From contig JAUJEB010000007.1 in the NCBI GenBank assembly GCA_030442055.1, positions 434,001 to 498,000 on the forward strand: a stretch of DNA of 64,000 nucleotides, in the 5' to 3' direction. This document shows positions 26,561 to 37,500 of the stretch, in pieces; position 1 is the stretch's first letter, and each line of letters begins with the position of its first letter. The position numbers and the translations under genes were made by a program. The notes below the pieces were generated by a model. It did not search any database. It was not told the DNA's origin and saw only the letters and a program-made list of their open reading frames with translations. The DNA comes from Agaribacillus aureus (lineage in GTDB: Bacteria > Bacteroidota > Bacteroidia > Cytophagales > Cyclobacteriaceae).

Positions 26561-27634
26561 ATGAAATTATCAAAACAAAAATTCAAATCCGTACTCAAAA
26601 ATTTAGCGACCGTAGTCATATCTACAATCGTTTCACTAATTGTAATATTGATTTTACTGGAAGTATATTTAAGGATCTTTGAACCACCTGCGGAAACACC
26701 CGGCTATACCATTACACATCCAACCCGGAGGTACCAGCTTAAACCGGATTTCACAGGTAAAACTTACGATGCTGTATTACAGGTCAACTCCCATGGATTG
26801 CGGGATTTTGAAAGGCCAATTAATCTGGATAGTAATAACTTGCGGGTAACTGTATTTGGAGATTCGTTCACGTTTGGTATTGGCGTAAATCACGAAGAAA
26901 CTTTTACTAAGATCCTGGAGAAGAACCTTCAAAATCAGCACAGACAAAACGTGCAGGTATTTAACTTTGGCATCCCAAGTTACAATACGGTCCAGGAGGA
27001 ATTATACTTAAAAGAAGTATATGATCAATATTTGCCTGATGTGGTGATTTTTATGTTTTATGCGGGAAATGATACAAATCTGCTGGAGCCGGTAAACAGC
27101 ATGAGTGGTATTAATAGTTATGCACTTATCAGGGCTTCAAAGGATATTATGAGGAGACTTTATGCCTACAACTGGTTGGCCAGAAGATATTATAGCATGA
27201 TTTATATGTTAAAATATGGTGGCGAAGGCAAAAATGATTTGGAAGCAAGGATCAATCATGATAGCAATCTGTTTAGTGATGATTTTGAGGGTTGGCAGGA
27301 AACGCAACGTTCCTTTAAAAGGATCGTCGAGTTTTGCAAAGCAAAAAAAGTCAAATTAGGTTTTGCTATCATTGCAAATCATACTAAACTTGGCCGGTCA
27401 TATGATGAAGATCCAATGAAATCAATTGTCGAAAAGATTTATCATGCCTTATCAGAGGCTGACGTAAAGTTTATCATTCGCGCGGATGAGGCCTATAGGG
27501 AGTTTACCAATCAAGAGCATAAATTATGGGTAAAACCAAAGGATACGCACTTTAGCAAAATGGCCAATAAGAAATTAGGTGACTTTCTTTATCCTTGGGT
27601 TGAATCAATAATTCAAGATCCGTCGGATCAATAA
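26561..27634 (+). CDS. SGNH/GDSL hydrolase family protein, membrane-anchored
   Basis: 357 residues: an N-terminal transmembrane anchor (about 18-37), then an SGNH domain. Block I is VFGDSFTFG with nucleophile Ser102; GND in FYAGNDTNLL supplies the block III Asn; block V is DTHFSK with Asp328 and His330. The full catalytic triad is therefore present, unlike the SGNH-like protein at 23981. Such enzymes add or remove acetyl groups from polysaccharides in the periplasm. It is separated from its neighbours by about 20 bases on each side. Confidence 0.85.
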   Translation: MKLSKQKFKSVLKNLATVVISTIVSLIVILILLEVYLRIFEPPAETPGYTITHPTRRYQLKPDFTGKTYDAVLQVNSHGLRDFERPINLDSNNLRVTVFGDSFTFGIGVNHEETFTKILEKNLQNQHRQNVQVFNFGIPSYNTVQEELYLKEVYDQYLPDVVIFMFYAGNDTNLLEPVNSMSGINSYALIRASKDIMRRLYAYNWLARRYYSMIYMLKYGGEGKNDLEARINHDSNLFSDDFEGWQETQRSFKRIVEFCKAKKVKLGFAIIANHTKLGRSYDEDPMKSIVEKIYHALSEADVKFIIRADEAYREFTNQEHKLWVKPKDTHFSKMANKKLGDFLYPWVESIIQDPSDQ

Positions 27635-27654
27635 TATAGACGAATTCTAGTTGA

Positions 27655-29112
27655 ATGGGAATCCTACAAAACTTTAAGTATATTTCTCAGTCCGGGGTCG
27701 CATCGATTTTTAATATAGTCGTTTCCATAATTAGGGTTAAAATAATCGCGGTTCTCATCGGAACTTCAGGGGTGGGTTTAATAGGTCAACTGACAAATCT
27801 GATTAATATTTCTACCTTCCTTTCCAATTTGGGAATGAGTACCGGATTTATCAGAGAAGTTTCAATTTCCAGGAGCCAGCAGGATCAACAAAGAATTATT
27901 GCCTTGAGGTCTACCTTGGTTGTTTGCTCAATAATAGCATCTTTGGTGATATCTATTATAATTTTTTTCAATGCCAAAGCAATAAATTCGTGGCTATTTA
28001 GGGAACTGGATTATGTATTTTATATAAAGCTCCTCGCCTTAAATTCTAATTTTATTGGTTATGCAGGTATGTTTAATGCGCTTGTAAAGGCGGAAAAGTT
28101 GATCCGTACATTGATGAAGCTGTCCATATTGGTAAGTTCGGTCAATACTGTAGCGGCCATTTTGCTTATTTATTGGTTCAATATTGATGGGGTTTTATAT
28201 GGGATTATTGCCAACAGTCTGTTTAATTGTATCATTACCGGAATAATTGCCCAAAAATACCGCCTCTTAAATGGTATTATCCCCAGCCTCAGATCAAAAC
28301 TTCTGGATAAAAAGATATTTGCGCTATTGATAAAGTTTGGGGTTATCTCTTTAATTACCAGCATTGCGTTGCAGCTATCTTATGCTTCGGTCAAAAGCAT
28401 CATTATCCAGAACTCCGGCTTGCCATCAGCAGGTATCTATCAGGCAGCCTCTAATATTTCAAATCAATATTTGCCTGTGTTACTTACTTCACTGGGTACC
28501 TATTTACTGCCGCACCTTGCTGAGATTCAGTCCAAAGAAAAAATGCACAAAGAAGGTAACAATTCACTGAGATTAATATTGCTGCTTGCTGCACCAATGT
28601 TGATCTCATTTTTGGCCTTTAGCGATTTGATAGTGCAGATCCTTTATAGCAAAGAATTTGTAGCATCTGGTAGTATTCTTTCAGTAATTATCATCGGAGA
28701 TTTGTTTAAGGTGTCAAATAAGGTGTTGGGTACCATGATAATTGCAAAGAATTATATTATTACCTGGCTATCCGTAGATATTTTATACGCCGCGTCACTG
28801 CCTGTTTTTACACTGATTTTATACAATGATTATGGGATTTTGTCTCCTGCGATTGGCTATATGATTGCGGCATTCCTTGGCTTTCTGGCCTTTTTGCTAC
28901 CACTAATTTTCAAAGAGAAGTTCAAAATTGAATTTATCGTCTGGAAACTGTTTGCATCGATTTTCGCGTCGCTGGTTATTGTATTTATGGCCAAGCCGTA
29001 CTTAAATTTAATCGGACTTTTTTTGATTTGCTTATCTTTGATATTATTAATTTTGATCATAAATATCAGAAAGCACGAACTCAAAATGGTAGTTGATAAA
29101 TATTTAAAATAA
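27655..29112 (+). CDS. Polysaccharide flippase (Wzx/RfbX-like, MOP superfamily)
   Basis: 485 residues with about twelve to fourteen transmembrane helices and the N-terminal pattern seen in O-antigen flippases (IGTSGVGLIGQLTNLINI). There are few charged residues in the helices except for scattered Lys/Arg, as expected for MOP exporters. It would move lipid-linked oligosaccharide units across the inner membrane for polymerisation. It lies in the middle of the operon between the SGNH hydrolase and a methyltransferase. Confidence 0.86.
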   Translation: MGILQNFKYISQSGVASIFNIVVSIIRVKIIAVLIGTSGVGLIGQLTNLINISTFLSNLGMSTGFIREVSISRSQQDQQRIIALRSTLVVCSIIASLVISIIIFFNAKAINSWLFRELDYVFYIKLLALNSNFIGYAGMFNALVKAEKLIRTLMKLSILVSSVNTVAAILLIYWFNIDGVLYGIIANSLFNCIITGIIAQKYRLLNGIIPSLRSKLLDKKIFALLIKFGVISLITSIALQLSYASVKSIIIQNSGLPSAGIYQAASNISNQYLPVLLTSLGTYLLPHLAEIQSKEKMHKEGNNSLRLILLLAAPMLISFLAFSDLIVQILYSKEFVASGSILSVIIIGDLFKVSNKVLGTMIIAKNYIITWLSVDILYAASLPVFTLILYNDYGILSPAIGYMIAAFLGFLAFLLPLIFKEKFKIEFIVWKLFASIFASLVIVFMAKPYLNLIGLFLICLSLILLILIINIRKHELKMVVDKYLK

Positions 29113-29133
29113 TATCAAACACAACATTTTATT

Positions 29134-29874
29134 ATGAAGACAGAGCGCATAGATGGTTTTGAAGTCAGTTTCAGGGAGAACACCAGTGATGAAAATGTCA
29201 TTGAACATAGTTTTGAGAATGATATATTCTTTAAGGCTTTACCAGACTATAAACCTGATAAAAATGATGTGATAATTGATGTAGGAGCTCATATTGGTAC
29301 ATTTTCGCTGCTTGCGGCGAAAAAGGTTCCTCAGGGGAAAGTATACGCTATTGAAGCCAGCAGGGAAACTTATGATATTCTAAGTGATAACATAAGCAAT
29401 AACGCTTTGAACAATGTGACTGCTTTTAATTTGGCGTTATCTGATTTAAAAGGTACTACTGAGCTGTATCATAGTGAAGGGAATTGGGGGCACAGCATCA
29501 TGAAAAAATTGACCGATAAGTGTGAAAAAGTAGAAACAGAGTCATTGGAAAACTTTTTAGGATCAAATGATATTCAGAAATGCGATCTTATTAAGTTTAA
29601 TTGCGAAGGAGCAGAATTCAAAATAGTATTAGGGGCCTCATTGGAAGACTTATCCAAATTTAAAAGAATGGTGCTGCTGTATCACAACGACCTTTCACAT
29701 GACAATCATAACGAAAATGAGTTGGCCAATAAACTCAATGCTGCCGGATTTTATACACATGTTTTAAGAAAAACCGATAAAAGAGGATGGATTATTGCCA
29801 ATAACAAAAGGGATTTCTCATATTTCCAATACCTACGCTTCCGGCTGATAAGAAAACTGGCCAGTACTAAATAA
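29134..29874 (+). CDS. FkbM family methyltransferase
   Basis: 246 residues. Motif I reads IIDVGAHIGTFSLLAA, and the acidic AIEAS that follows binds the SAM ribose; CDLIKFNCEGAE is the FkbM post-motif. Within this cluster the likely job is O-methylation of a sugar in the polysaccharide repeat. It is 21 bases after the flippase gene and 6 bases before the next glycosyltransferase. It is only distantly similar to the FkbM protein at 756. Confidence 0.85.
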   Translation: MKTERIDGFEVSFRENTSDENVIEHSFENDIFFKALPDYKPDKNDVIIDVGAHIGTFSLLAAKKVPQGKVYAIEASRETYDILSDNISNNALNNVTAFNLALSDLKGTTELYHSEGNWGHSIMKKLTDKCEKVETESLENFLGSNDIQKCDLIKFNCEGAEFKIVLGASLEDLSKFKRMVLLYHNDLSHDNHNENELANKLNAAGFYTHVLRKTDKRGWIIANNKRDFSYFQYLRFRLIRKLASTK

Positions 29875-29880
29875 GTTGGG

Positions 29881-30864
29881 ATGGAACCTTTGATCTCGGT
29901 AATAATGCCGGTGTTTAACGTGGAGAAATACATTGACGAATCAATTAAGAGTATTTTAAACCAAACGTATCAAAACACCGAAATCATAGTAGTTGATGAT
30001 AAATCCTCCGACGGCACACTTGGAAGGATCCGGGCTTTGAAAGATGATAGAATAAAAATTTTTCAGAATGAGGAAAAGCTTGGCTACACGAAAACCTGCA
30101 ATAAAATATTTCCGATGTGCGCCGGAGATTATATTACCTTTCAGGATGGCGATGATTACTCATCGACGGACAGATTTGGCAAGCAACTTGAGGCCTTTCG
30201 CAAAGATCCGGATTTGGGTATATGCGGAACCGGGATGTATATCATTTCGGAAGATGGCAAGTTACTGGACCAGGTTAACAGAACCGCTGACCATGAAGAA
30301 ATATTAGTTAACATTCAAAAAGGCAATCAATTTGTAGGAGCAACCATCATGGTGAAAAAGGAAGTGGTGGAAGATATTGGTTATTACCGGGAAAGGTTTG
30401 CTGGATGGGGTAACCAGGATTATGATTGGTCATATCGAATTGTGGAAAAATACAAAGGTATTAATTTACAATTACCCTTGTATTATTATCGTCAGCAATT
30501 ATATTCGAACTCTAAGAAAATTTTAGTTGAAAGGGCCATATGCCCTCAAATCATTCAATTCTTAGGGAGACAAAGAGCCAAGACGGGCAAAGACAGCCTG
30601 ATGAACCAGAATACCGGGGAATTAGATGAATTACTGAAGGAATTAAAGAAACCATATTTGGATGATAAGTCTTTGGTCTACAGGCAACATGCCAATAACA
30701 GGTTATATATCAGGCAATATGCGGATGCGTTTCGAATTGCCTGGCGCGCAACTATGTTAAACCCTTTGAACCTCAGGAATTATCTGATTTTTCCATATGG
30801 CCTGTTAAGAATGGTTATCAATTTTTTTAAGGAAACCTTTAATAATGCAAAAGGCAAAAAATAG
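29881..30864 (+). CDS. Family 2 glycosyltransferase
   Basis: 327 residues with a GT-A domain at the N-terminus: ISVIMPVFNVEKYIDESIKSI in the first strand-helix unit, VVDDKSSDGT, and the DxD-like metal site FQDGDDYS at about residues 89-96. The rest of the domain reads GATIMVKKEVVEDIGYY. It transfers a sugar from an NDP donor to the growing repeat unit at the cytoplasmic face. Its 3' end overlaps the next gene by 20 bases. Confidence 0.9.
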   Translation: MEPLISVIMPVFNVEKYIDESIKSILNQTYQNTEIIVVDDKSSDGTLGRIRALKDDRIKIFQNEEKLGYTKTCNKIFPMCAGDYITFQDGDDYSSTDRFGKQLEAFRKDPDLGICGTGMYIISEDGKLLDQVNRTADHEEILVNIQKGNQFVGATIMVKKEVVEDIGYYRERFAGWGNQDYDWSYRIVEKYKGINLQLPLYYYRQQLYSNSKKILVERAICPQIIQFLGRQRAKTGKDSLMNQNTGELDELLKELKKPYLDDKSLVYRQHANNRLYIRQYADAFRIAWRATMLNPLNLRNYLIFPYGLLRMVINFFKETFNNAKGKK

Positions 30865-32086
30865 CTTATTGCTTTTTACCCATAAATATCCTTTTGGAAA
30901 CCAGGAGTCATTTCTGGAAAATGAGATTATCTATTTGTCTCAGGCCTTTAAGCAAATTATACTGATACCCGAAGAGACAGAGACCACTAAAAGACCGGTA
31001 CCTGAAAATGTAGAAACGATCACCTTATATGACAATTTAAAATTCAATTATTTTTTTTTGTTTATAAGATATCTTGGAAAAGCGATAAAATACTTTTCGT
31101 ATTCTTTACTGGTTGAGCAAAAGCGATTTTACTACATCTATCATGTCATACCATATTTAAAATATCTTTTATCATCAATTCACAAATCAAAAATTATAGA
31201 GAAATATATTCAATCCGTTGAAAAGGAGAATTGTTTGTTTTACACCTATTGGTTTTTAAGAGGAAATTTACCTTTAGCCATTTTAAAGTCTCAAAACAAG
31301 ATTCCCGGATACATTTCCAGGGCGCACGGATATGATTTGTATGATGAGCAACAGGGAGGACTGGTGCCATTTCGCGCCTTTAAAATGAAGCATATCGATC
31401 GTCTTTTCCCTATATCAAGATTAGGCGCAAACTATGTAAAAGAGAGGATAAATAAACAGTTAAGATCCAAGATAACACCGGCCTATCTGGGGACGAGAGA
31501 TTTCGGGATTTCGCCGTATAAAGATACCACCTCCGAAATTATCACTATTGTTTCCTGTTCCAATATAATTCCTTTGAAGAGAGTGTCTTTGATCATAAAT
31601 ACTTTAAGCCTTATCGATTTCCAATTAAAATGGCATCATTTCGGGGATGGAAATTGTGAAAATGAAGTTAAATTACTGGCAGAAAGTTTACCGGAAAATA
31701 TAGACTACCGGTTTTGGGGAAGAATCAGTAATATTGAATTAATAGAATTTTATAAAAATAATCAGGTGACTTTATTCCTTAATTTAAGTGCTTCGGAAGG
31801 TATTCCCGTTTCAATTATGGAGGCAGCAAGTTTTGGGATTCCTGCCATTGCGACTGATGTTGGTGGCGTAAAGGAAATTGTTAACGAGCAAACGGGTATC
31901 CTGGTTAATAGCGACGCTTCAGCAGAGAGTATTGCCCAAACCATTATTAGTTTTATCGACAGTGATAAAAATAGCATTGAATTTCGCAATGGGGTTAGAA
32001 ACTTTTGGAAGGATAACTTTGAAGCAGAAAAAAATTATAATCAATTCATTCAATTATTGCATAATACTGTTAGCACGGCATCATAG
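30845..32086 (+). CDS. Family 4 glycosyltransferase
   Basis: 413 residues, GT-B fold. The donor-binding half contains ITIVSCSNIIPLKRV, and the C-terminal motif SEGIPVSIMEAASFGIPAIATDVGG with the E-x7-E pattern of retaining GT4 enzymes. The ATG at 30845 overlaps the GT2 gene by 20 bases, consistent with coupled translation. The acceptor and donor are unknown. Confidence 0.88.
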   Translation: MQKAKNSLLLFTHKYPFGNQESFLENEIIYLSQAFKQIILIPEETETTKRPVPENVETITLYDNLKFNYFFLFIRYLGKAIKYFSYSLLVEQKRFYYIYHVIPYLKYLLSSIHKSKIIEKYIQSVEKENCLFYTYWFLRGNLPLAILKSQNKIPGYISRAHGYDLYDEQQGGLVPFRAFKMKHIDRLFPISRLGANYVKERINKQLRSKITPAYLGTRDFGISPYKDTTSEIITIVSCSNIIPLKRVSLIINTLSLIDFQLKWHHFGDGNCENEVKLLAESLPENIDYRFWGRISNIELIEFYKNNQVTLFLNLSASEGIPVSIMEAASFGIPAIATDVGGVKEIVNEQTGILVNSDASAESIAQTIISFIDSDKNSIEFRNGVRNFWKDNFEAEKNYNQFIQLLHNTVSTAS

Positions 32087-32114
32087 TCGTAAAATTTTTA
32101 ACCAATAAAACTCC

Positions 32115-33263
32115 ATGAAGGGCTTACTTTTTTTTACCATTGATGTTGAGAATACCGATACCTATGGATTGGCAAAAAAAATGTTTTCCCAAAACAATGC
32201 ATTTAAAAAACTCGGTGTTGAAACGGATTTGATCCATTTTAAAAAAGGAGATATTTTGTTGAATGACGAAGTGATTTTTAAAAAAAGAAACACAAAATCA
32301 CCAATCAAATATATCTATGATCGCCATATAAGGGTGTACTCCACCATTATCGACCGGTGTGAATTAGGGGATTACGATTTTTTATATATCAGGTACCCAC
32401 TTGCCAACCCGTGGCTGATAAAATTTTTACATAAAGTCAAAAAGCTTAATAAAAATATTATCATTCTGCTGGAGGTGGCAAGCTACCCCTATGATTTGGA
32501 GAAACGATCGTTTAACCAGCGGGTCTTCCTCATGGTTGACAAGCTGTGGCGTCGTTTGCTTAAACGCGATGTGGATCAGGTTGTGACCTATGCTGATTTT
32601 GACAAAATTTTCGGCATACCAACCCTCAGCACAGATAATAATGGGGTTGATCTCGACAAAATAAAACTCAAAAAAACGCAGCAACACCCCAAAAAGCTGA
32701 CGCTAATCGGAGTGGCAGGATTGTCAATTTGGCATGGATATGAGCGAATTATTAAAGGCGTTGCTGAGTATTACAAGCAGAGGCAGGAGGAGAATCAGGT
32801 TGATTTGTCCTTCCTGATTGTAGGCGATGGTCCTGAATTTCAAAATTTAAGCAATCTCATTGATGAGCTTAATATCAATAATCATGTTCGGCTGGTGGGG
32901 CAGAAGCGGGGGAAAGAACTTGATGATTTATTTGATCAGTGTCAGGTGGCTGCGGCCAGTTTTGGTTTGCATAGGTTGAATATACAAAGCGGGTCCACTA
33001 TTAAGGTAAGGGAATATTGCGCCCGCGGAATTCCTTTTATATTAAGCTATGATGACATCGGCTTGGGGAATGATTTCAAATATGCCCTGAAATTTCCTGC
33101 CAATGACGATCCAATAGATATAAATCAGGTGATAGAGTTCTATGACAATAAATCAGGCGAGTCGGTCAGCCGGGAGATAAGAGCTTACGCCGCACAGAAT
33201 TTCACATGGGAAGTGACAATTAAACCGGTTTACGATAAAATTTGTGAGTTGAAATCAATATGA
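32115..33263 (+). CDS. Glycosyltransferase, GT4-like
   Basis: 382 residues. The C-terminal half shows GVAGLSIWHGYERIIKG, FLIVGDGPEFQNL and VRLVGQKRGKELDD, then STIKVREYCARGIPFILS, the donor-binding pattern of GT4. The N-terminal acceptor half is divergent. It overlaps the next glycosyltransferase gene by four bases (ATGA). Confidence 0.82.
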   Translation: MKGLLFFTIDVENTDTYGLAKKMFSQNNAFKKLGVETDLIHFKKGDILLNDEVIFKKRNTKSPIKYIYDRHIRVYSTIIDRCELGDYDFLYIRYPLANPWLIKFLHKVKKLNKNIIILLEVASYPYDLEKRSFNQRVFLMVDKLWRRLLKRDVDQVVTYADFDKIFGIPTLSTDNNGVDLDKIKLKKTQQHPKKLTLIGVAGLSIWHGYERIIKGVAEYYKQRQEENQVDLSFLIVGDGPEFQNLSNLIDELNINNHVRLVGQKRGKELDDLFDQCQVAAASFGLHRLNIQSGSTIKVREYCARGIPFILSYDDIGLGNDFKYALKFPANDDPIDINQVIEFYDNKSGESVSREIRAYAAQNFTWEVTIKPVYDKICELKSI

Positions 33264-34489
33264 GAAAACCCGTAAACATTTTGGTTGCTACGTATTGGAG
33301 TTACAAAGATCCTTTGATCCAAACTTATACACTTCCGTATCTCAAACAAATAAAGCAAGTAGTCCCGGATGAGAGCAGGATTTATCTTTTGACTTTTGAA
33401 CAAGATAAATTCAAGATAAATATAGAAAATGGTGAATTGGATCGGATTGAGGACGAATTAAGTAAACACAATATATCTTTGATCAGATTTAATTATCTGA
33501 AAAGAGGAGCTATGGTTTACTTTAAGCTGGCTTGGAATTTTATCTATCTGATCTTTTTTTGCTTTTCCAGGAAAATAACGCATATTCACACCTGGTGTAT
33601 GCCGGGTGGAGCCATTGGCTATGTGCTTTCATTGATTACCAGAAAACCGCTTATTCTCGATAGTTATGAACCACATGCCGAAATCATGTTGGAAAGTGAC
33701 ACCTGGAAAAGAAATGACTTATCGTTTAAACTTCTTTTTAAATTGGAGGCCCTGCAATCCAAAAGAGCCAGTCACGTTATTGGAACTACAAAAGCTATGG
33801 AACATTATGCGAAAGAGAAATACCGGGTAGAATTTACCGAATTTCATGTGAAGCCGGCCTGCATTGATTTGGAAAAATTTTCCAACCAAAATGTGAAGAA
33901 TAAAAATTTGTTGGAGCAACTGAATTTGGTCGATAAGATTGTAGCTGTTTATGCCGGGAAATTCGGGGATAGTTATCTGGAGTCTGAAGTGTTCGAATTG
34001 TTTAAAATTGCCCATGAACATTGGGGCGAGAGATTTAGGGTACTGCTGTTAAACAATCATGAAGACAGTTACATCAAAAAAATGGCTGGCAGTGTTGGAT
34101 TAGATTTTCGCATAATAACCAAAATGTACGTTGACCATCATAAAATTCCCGATTATATCGGACTGGGGGATTTTGGGTTGACACCCTTTGTACCGGTACC
34201 TTCTAAAAGATACGGGACACCAATCAAAGATGGTGAATATTGGGCTTTGGGTTTGCCGGTAATTATCACGAAGGATATATCCGACGATTCGGATATAATA
34301 GCGTCTCATAAAATAGGTTATGTGTTGCAGGATTTAACGGTACAGGAATATAAAAAGGCGATAAGTTTTATCGACACCTTAATAAGCCAAAATTCCAGAC
34401 CGGAAATTTATGATCTAATCAGGCCTATAGCTGAAAAATATAGAAATTATTACATTGCTGATGCTATATATAAAAAGATATATGCCTAG
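33260..34489 (+). CDS. Glycosyltransferase, GT-B fold, divergent
   Basis: 409 residues. The first half contains ITHIHTWCMPGGAIGYVLSLI and LILDSYEPHAE, and the second half AVYAGKFGD and GTPIKDGEYWALGLPVIITKD, which fits the donor-binding end of GT-B enzymes though the classical E-x7-E is modified. Last glycosyltransferase of the operon; the following PKD gene starts 48 bases later and may be cotranscribed. Confidence 0.76.
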   Translation: MRKPVNILVATYWSYKDPLIQTYTLPYLKQIKQVVPDESRIYLLTFEQDKFKINIENGELDRIEDELSKHNISLIRFNYLKRGAMVYFKLAWNFIYLIFFCFSRKITHIHTWCMPGGAIGYVLSLITRKPLILDSYEPHAEIMLESDTWKRNDLSFKLLFKLEALQSKRASHVIGTTKAMEHYAKEKYRVEFTEFHVKPACIDLEKFSNQNVKNKNLLEQLNLVDKIVAVYAGKFGDSYLESEVFELFKIAHEHWGERFRVLLLNNHEDSYIKKMAGSVGLDFRIITKMYVDHHKIPDYIGLGDFGLTPFVPVPSKRYGTPIKDGEYWALGLPVIITKDISDDSDIIASHKIGYVLQDLTVQEYKKAISFIDTLISQNSRPEIYDLIRPIAEKYRNYYIADAIYKKIYA

Positions 34490-34525
34490 AGTATTATATT
34501 TTGGATATTTAACGGATTGAAAATT

Positions 34526-34533
34526 AAGGAGGT
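34526..34533 (+). promoter_or_regulatory. Full-length Shine-Dalgarno site of the PKD gene
   Basis: AAGGAGGT stands 4 bases before the ATG at 34538. It is a perfect anti-16S match, uncommon in Bacteroidota, and it decides the start over an upstream TTG at 34517. Confidence 0.7.
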
Positions 34534-34537
34534 AGAT

Positions 34538-37500
34538 ATGAAGCGAATTAAAACTGTATTAATCGTTTTGGGCATTTTGTACAGCACCCAGCTTTTTGGA
34601 CAATGCCCGAATTTGTCGATCGATCTACCTGACACGGTTTGCCTGGGTGAAAATCTTACCATTGTCAATTCTTCTACCGCCAATGCCTATGCCTGGGATT
34701 TTTGTGTTGGAGACCTGTCACTAGATCCGGTTGGTAGCGATCTGAGTTCCGTAGCAAACGTTAGCGGTTCCCGAGGCATTACGCAGGTCTATGATGGCAG
34801 TAACTGGTTTGTATTTATCACCAGTAAAAATAATAACCGCTTGATAAGACTAGACCTGGGTAATAGTCTTTCCAATAACCCCGCTGCCCCGGTGAACCTA
34901 GGCAATTTAGGGATATTGAATAATCCGGAGCCGATTAAGTTTATTCAGGAGGGGAGTACCTGGTATGGACTCGTTCACAATGGCGGCACGGGTAGCTTGA
35001 TATTGTTGGATTTTGGTACCAACCTAACCTCCGTACCAACCGCTACACAAATTCTTACCGGCGTAGGAGGGACAAGCAGTAACATGGACCTTGGGGTAGA
35101 TAATGGCAATATTATCGTCCTGGTCTCCAACTTTTCGACCAATAATGTCACTCAAATCAATTTTGGCAATTCATTGACCAATACTCCCGGTGGGGGCGAC
35201 ATCAGAACCACCAATTCATTTCCAGGATCCAGCGGATTGATAGATATTGATATTCAGCAGGTATGTGGAATTTGGTATGGGTTAGCAGTAGCATTAAACA
35301 ATGGAAGAATTTTCCGGTTGAATTTTGGAAATGATCTGTTTTCCGAACCAGCGGTTGAAGATGTGACCGGAGGTCTGCCCTCCGGGGAATTACCTCACAG
35401 GGCGTCATTTGCTGTAGAAGGCGAAATGAAATATGCCTTTGTAGCAGCTTTTTCCGGCAAATTGATAAGATTAAATTTTGGAGACAGTTTTGATAATTTT
35501 CCCGAAAAGGATGATTTGACGAATTTTGGAATAATGAGTAACCTAAGGTCATTTTCGATTGACAGGGGAAACTCCGAATGGGTGGGTTTTGCACTAAACA
35601 ATTCTTCAAGCGCCCTGTACAGAATCTCCTTTCCCAACAGTTGCACTGCCAGCATTCCCGAATCCAATGCCGCAGAACCAGCTGGTGTAAATTATTCCGG
35701 ATCGGGTAAGCATTACATTTCTCTAACTGGCATTGACACCGATGGAAATGTCAATACCATTTTAGATTCCGTGTACGTAAGGGAGTCAGCAACACCAGCG
35801 TTTTCCGCCAACTTAACATGCTTTGGAGAAAATACGGCCTTTACCGATTTAAGTATTGCCACCGAGACAAATATTACGGATTGGCTATGGGACTTTGATG
35901 ATCCAACCACAGGCGCAAATAATAGTTCAGCACTACAAAACCCGGTACACACCTTTAGTGCAGTGGGAAATTACAATGTAAATTTAATGGTTACTGATGA
36001 TTGTGGCCAAACTTCCGATGTTACCATTGAGGTTAAAATTGTTTCTGAACTTGATCTGCAGCCAGATTTCTCCACGCCGGCATTGTTGTGTTCAAATGAT
36101 TTTTTGTCGTTTACAGATGCGTCCACTTTTACGGATGATAGTCCCACAGCGTGGTCATGGAACTTTGGGGATCCTTCAAGCGGTGACAACACTTCAACCT
36201 TGCAAAACCCTGAACACCAGTATTCAAATCCCGGTAATTACGATGTTGAATTAAGGGTAACGGGCATAAGCGGTTGTGAAAAGACTATTATCAAACAGAT
36301 TACTATATTGGAAGGCCCTTCCGTGGACTATACTTTTACAGATGATTGCCTTAACAACAGCATAACGTTTACAAACAATTCCAGCGGTCTGGATATTACG
36401 GGCTATAGTTGGGATTTTGGCGATGGGGCGACTTCCAATTTGGTTAACCCTACCCATACTTTTGGCAGCGCAGGCGATTATACCATCATGCTTACCGTGG
36501 ATAACGCGCTTGGCTGTAGTGTGACCAATACACAGACCATTACTATTCATGCCTTGCCCGAGGTGGCATTTATAAACGAGTTGGCCTGTAGCAATGGCAG
36601 TACGCAGTTTTTTGATCAAACTACAGTCGCCGATGCTAATATTACGGCGTGGGCATGGGATTTTGGGGATGGCAATACTTCCTCCGAAAAAGATCCGGTC
36701 CATACATATGAAAGTGATGGGCCTTTCCTGGTTAGCCTGACAACCACTTCCAATTTTGGCTGTGTAGCTACTTTAGAAAAGACCGTAGATGTGATAGTCG
36801 GGCCGACGGTGGATTTTGATATCAACCAGGTTTGCCTTGGAGAAGCCACCCGATTCGAGGATTTATCAGAAACCTCGGATGGAACTGCCATTACTTCCTG
36901 GTTCTGGGAAATTGATGGCCAGGTATTTACCGAGCAAAACCCGGAAACTACTTTTAGCGCCCCTGGTACCTACACAGCCAGCCTGACAGTCACTTCCGCC
37001 ACATTTTGTACGGCTTCGATTACCAAGGATGTGGTGATCAACCCGTTGCCAGTTGCTGATTTCAGCGTCGAGAATGTATGTGTCGGGGATGTGGTGCGAT
37101 TTAGTGATGAAAGTATTGTCACTGGAGATGATATTGCGGAATATAGCTGGGACTTTGATGGACTGGGCAGCTCTTCGGATGCCAACCCGGTTTTTACTTT
37201 TGAAAATACAGGTAATTACAACATAGGTTTGACTATCACCACGGTTACAGGCTGCTTAAGTACCGTCAACAAAACTATTACGGTTTTAGACAGCCCTGAA
37301 GCTGCCTTCACCACGGATGTTTCGCAAGGACCGCCGCCTTTGACAGTAAATTTTCAGAATAATTCCACCGGTGGGGATTCCAATGACTGGAATTTTGGCA
37401 ATGGGGAAACCAGTTCGGTGGCGCATCCGATTGTTACCTTTGCGGATTTAGGCGTTTTTGAGACACGCCTGGTCGTATCTACAGCTGCCGGCTGCAGGGA

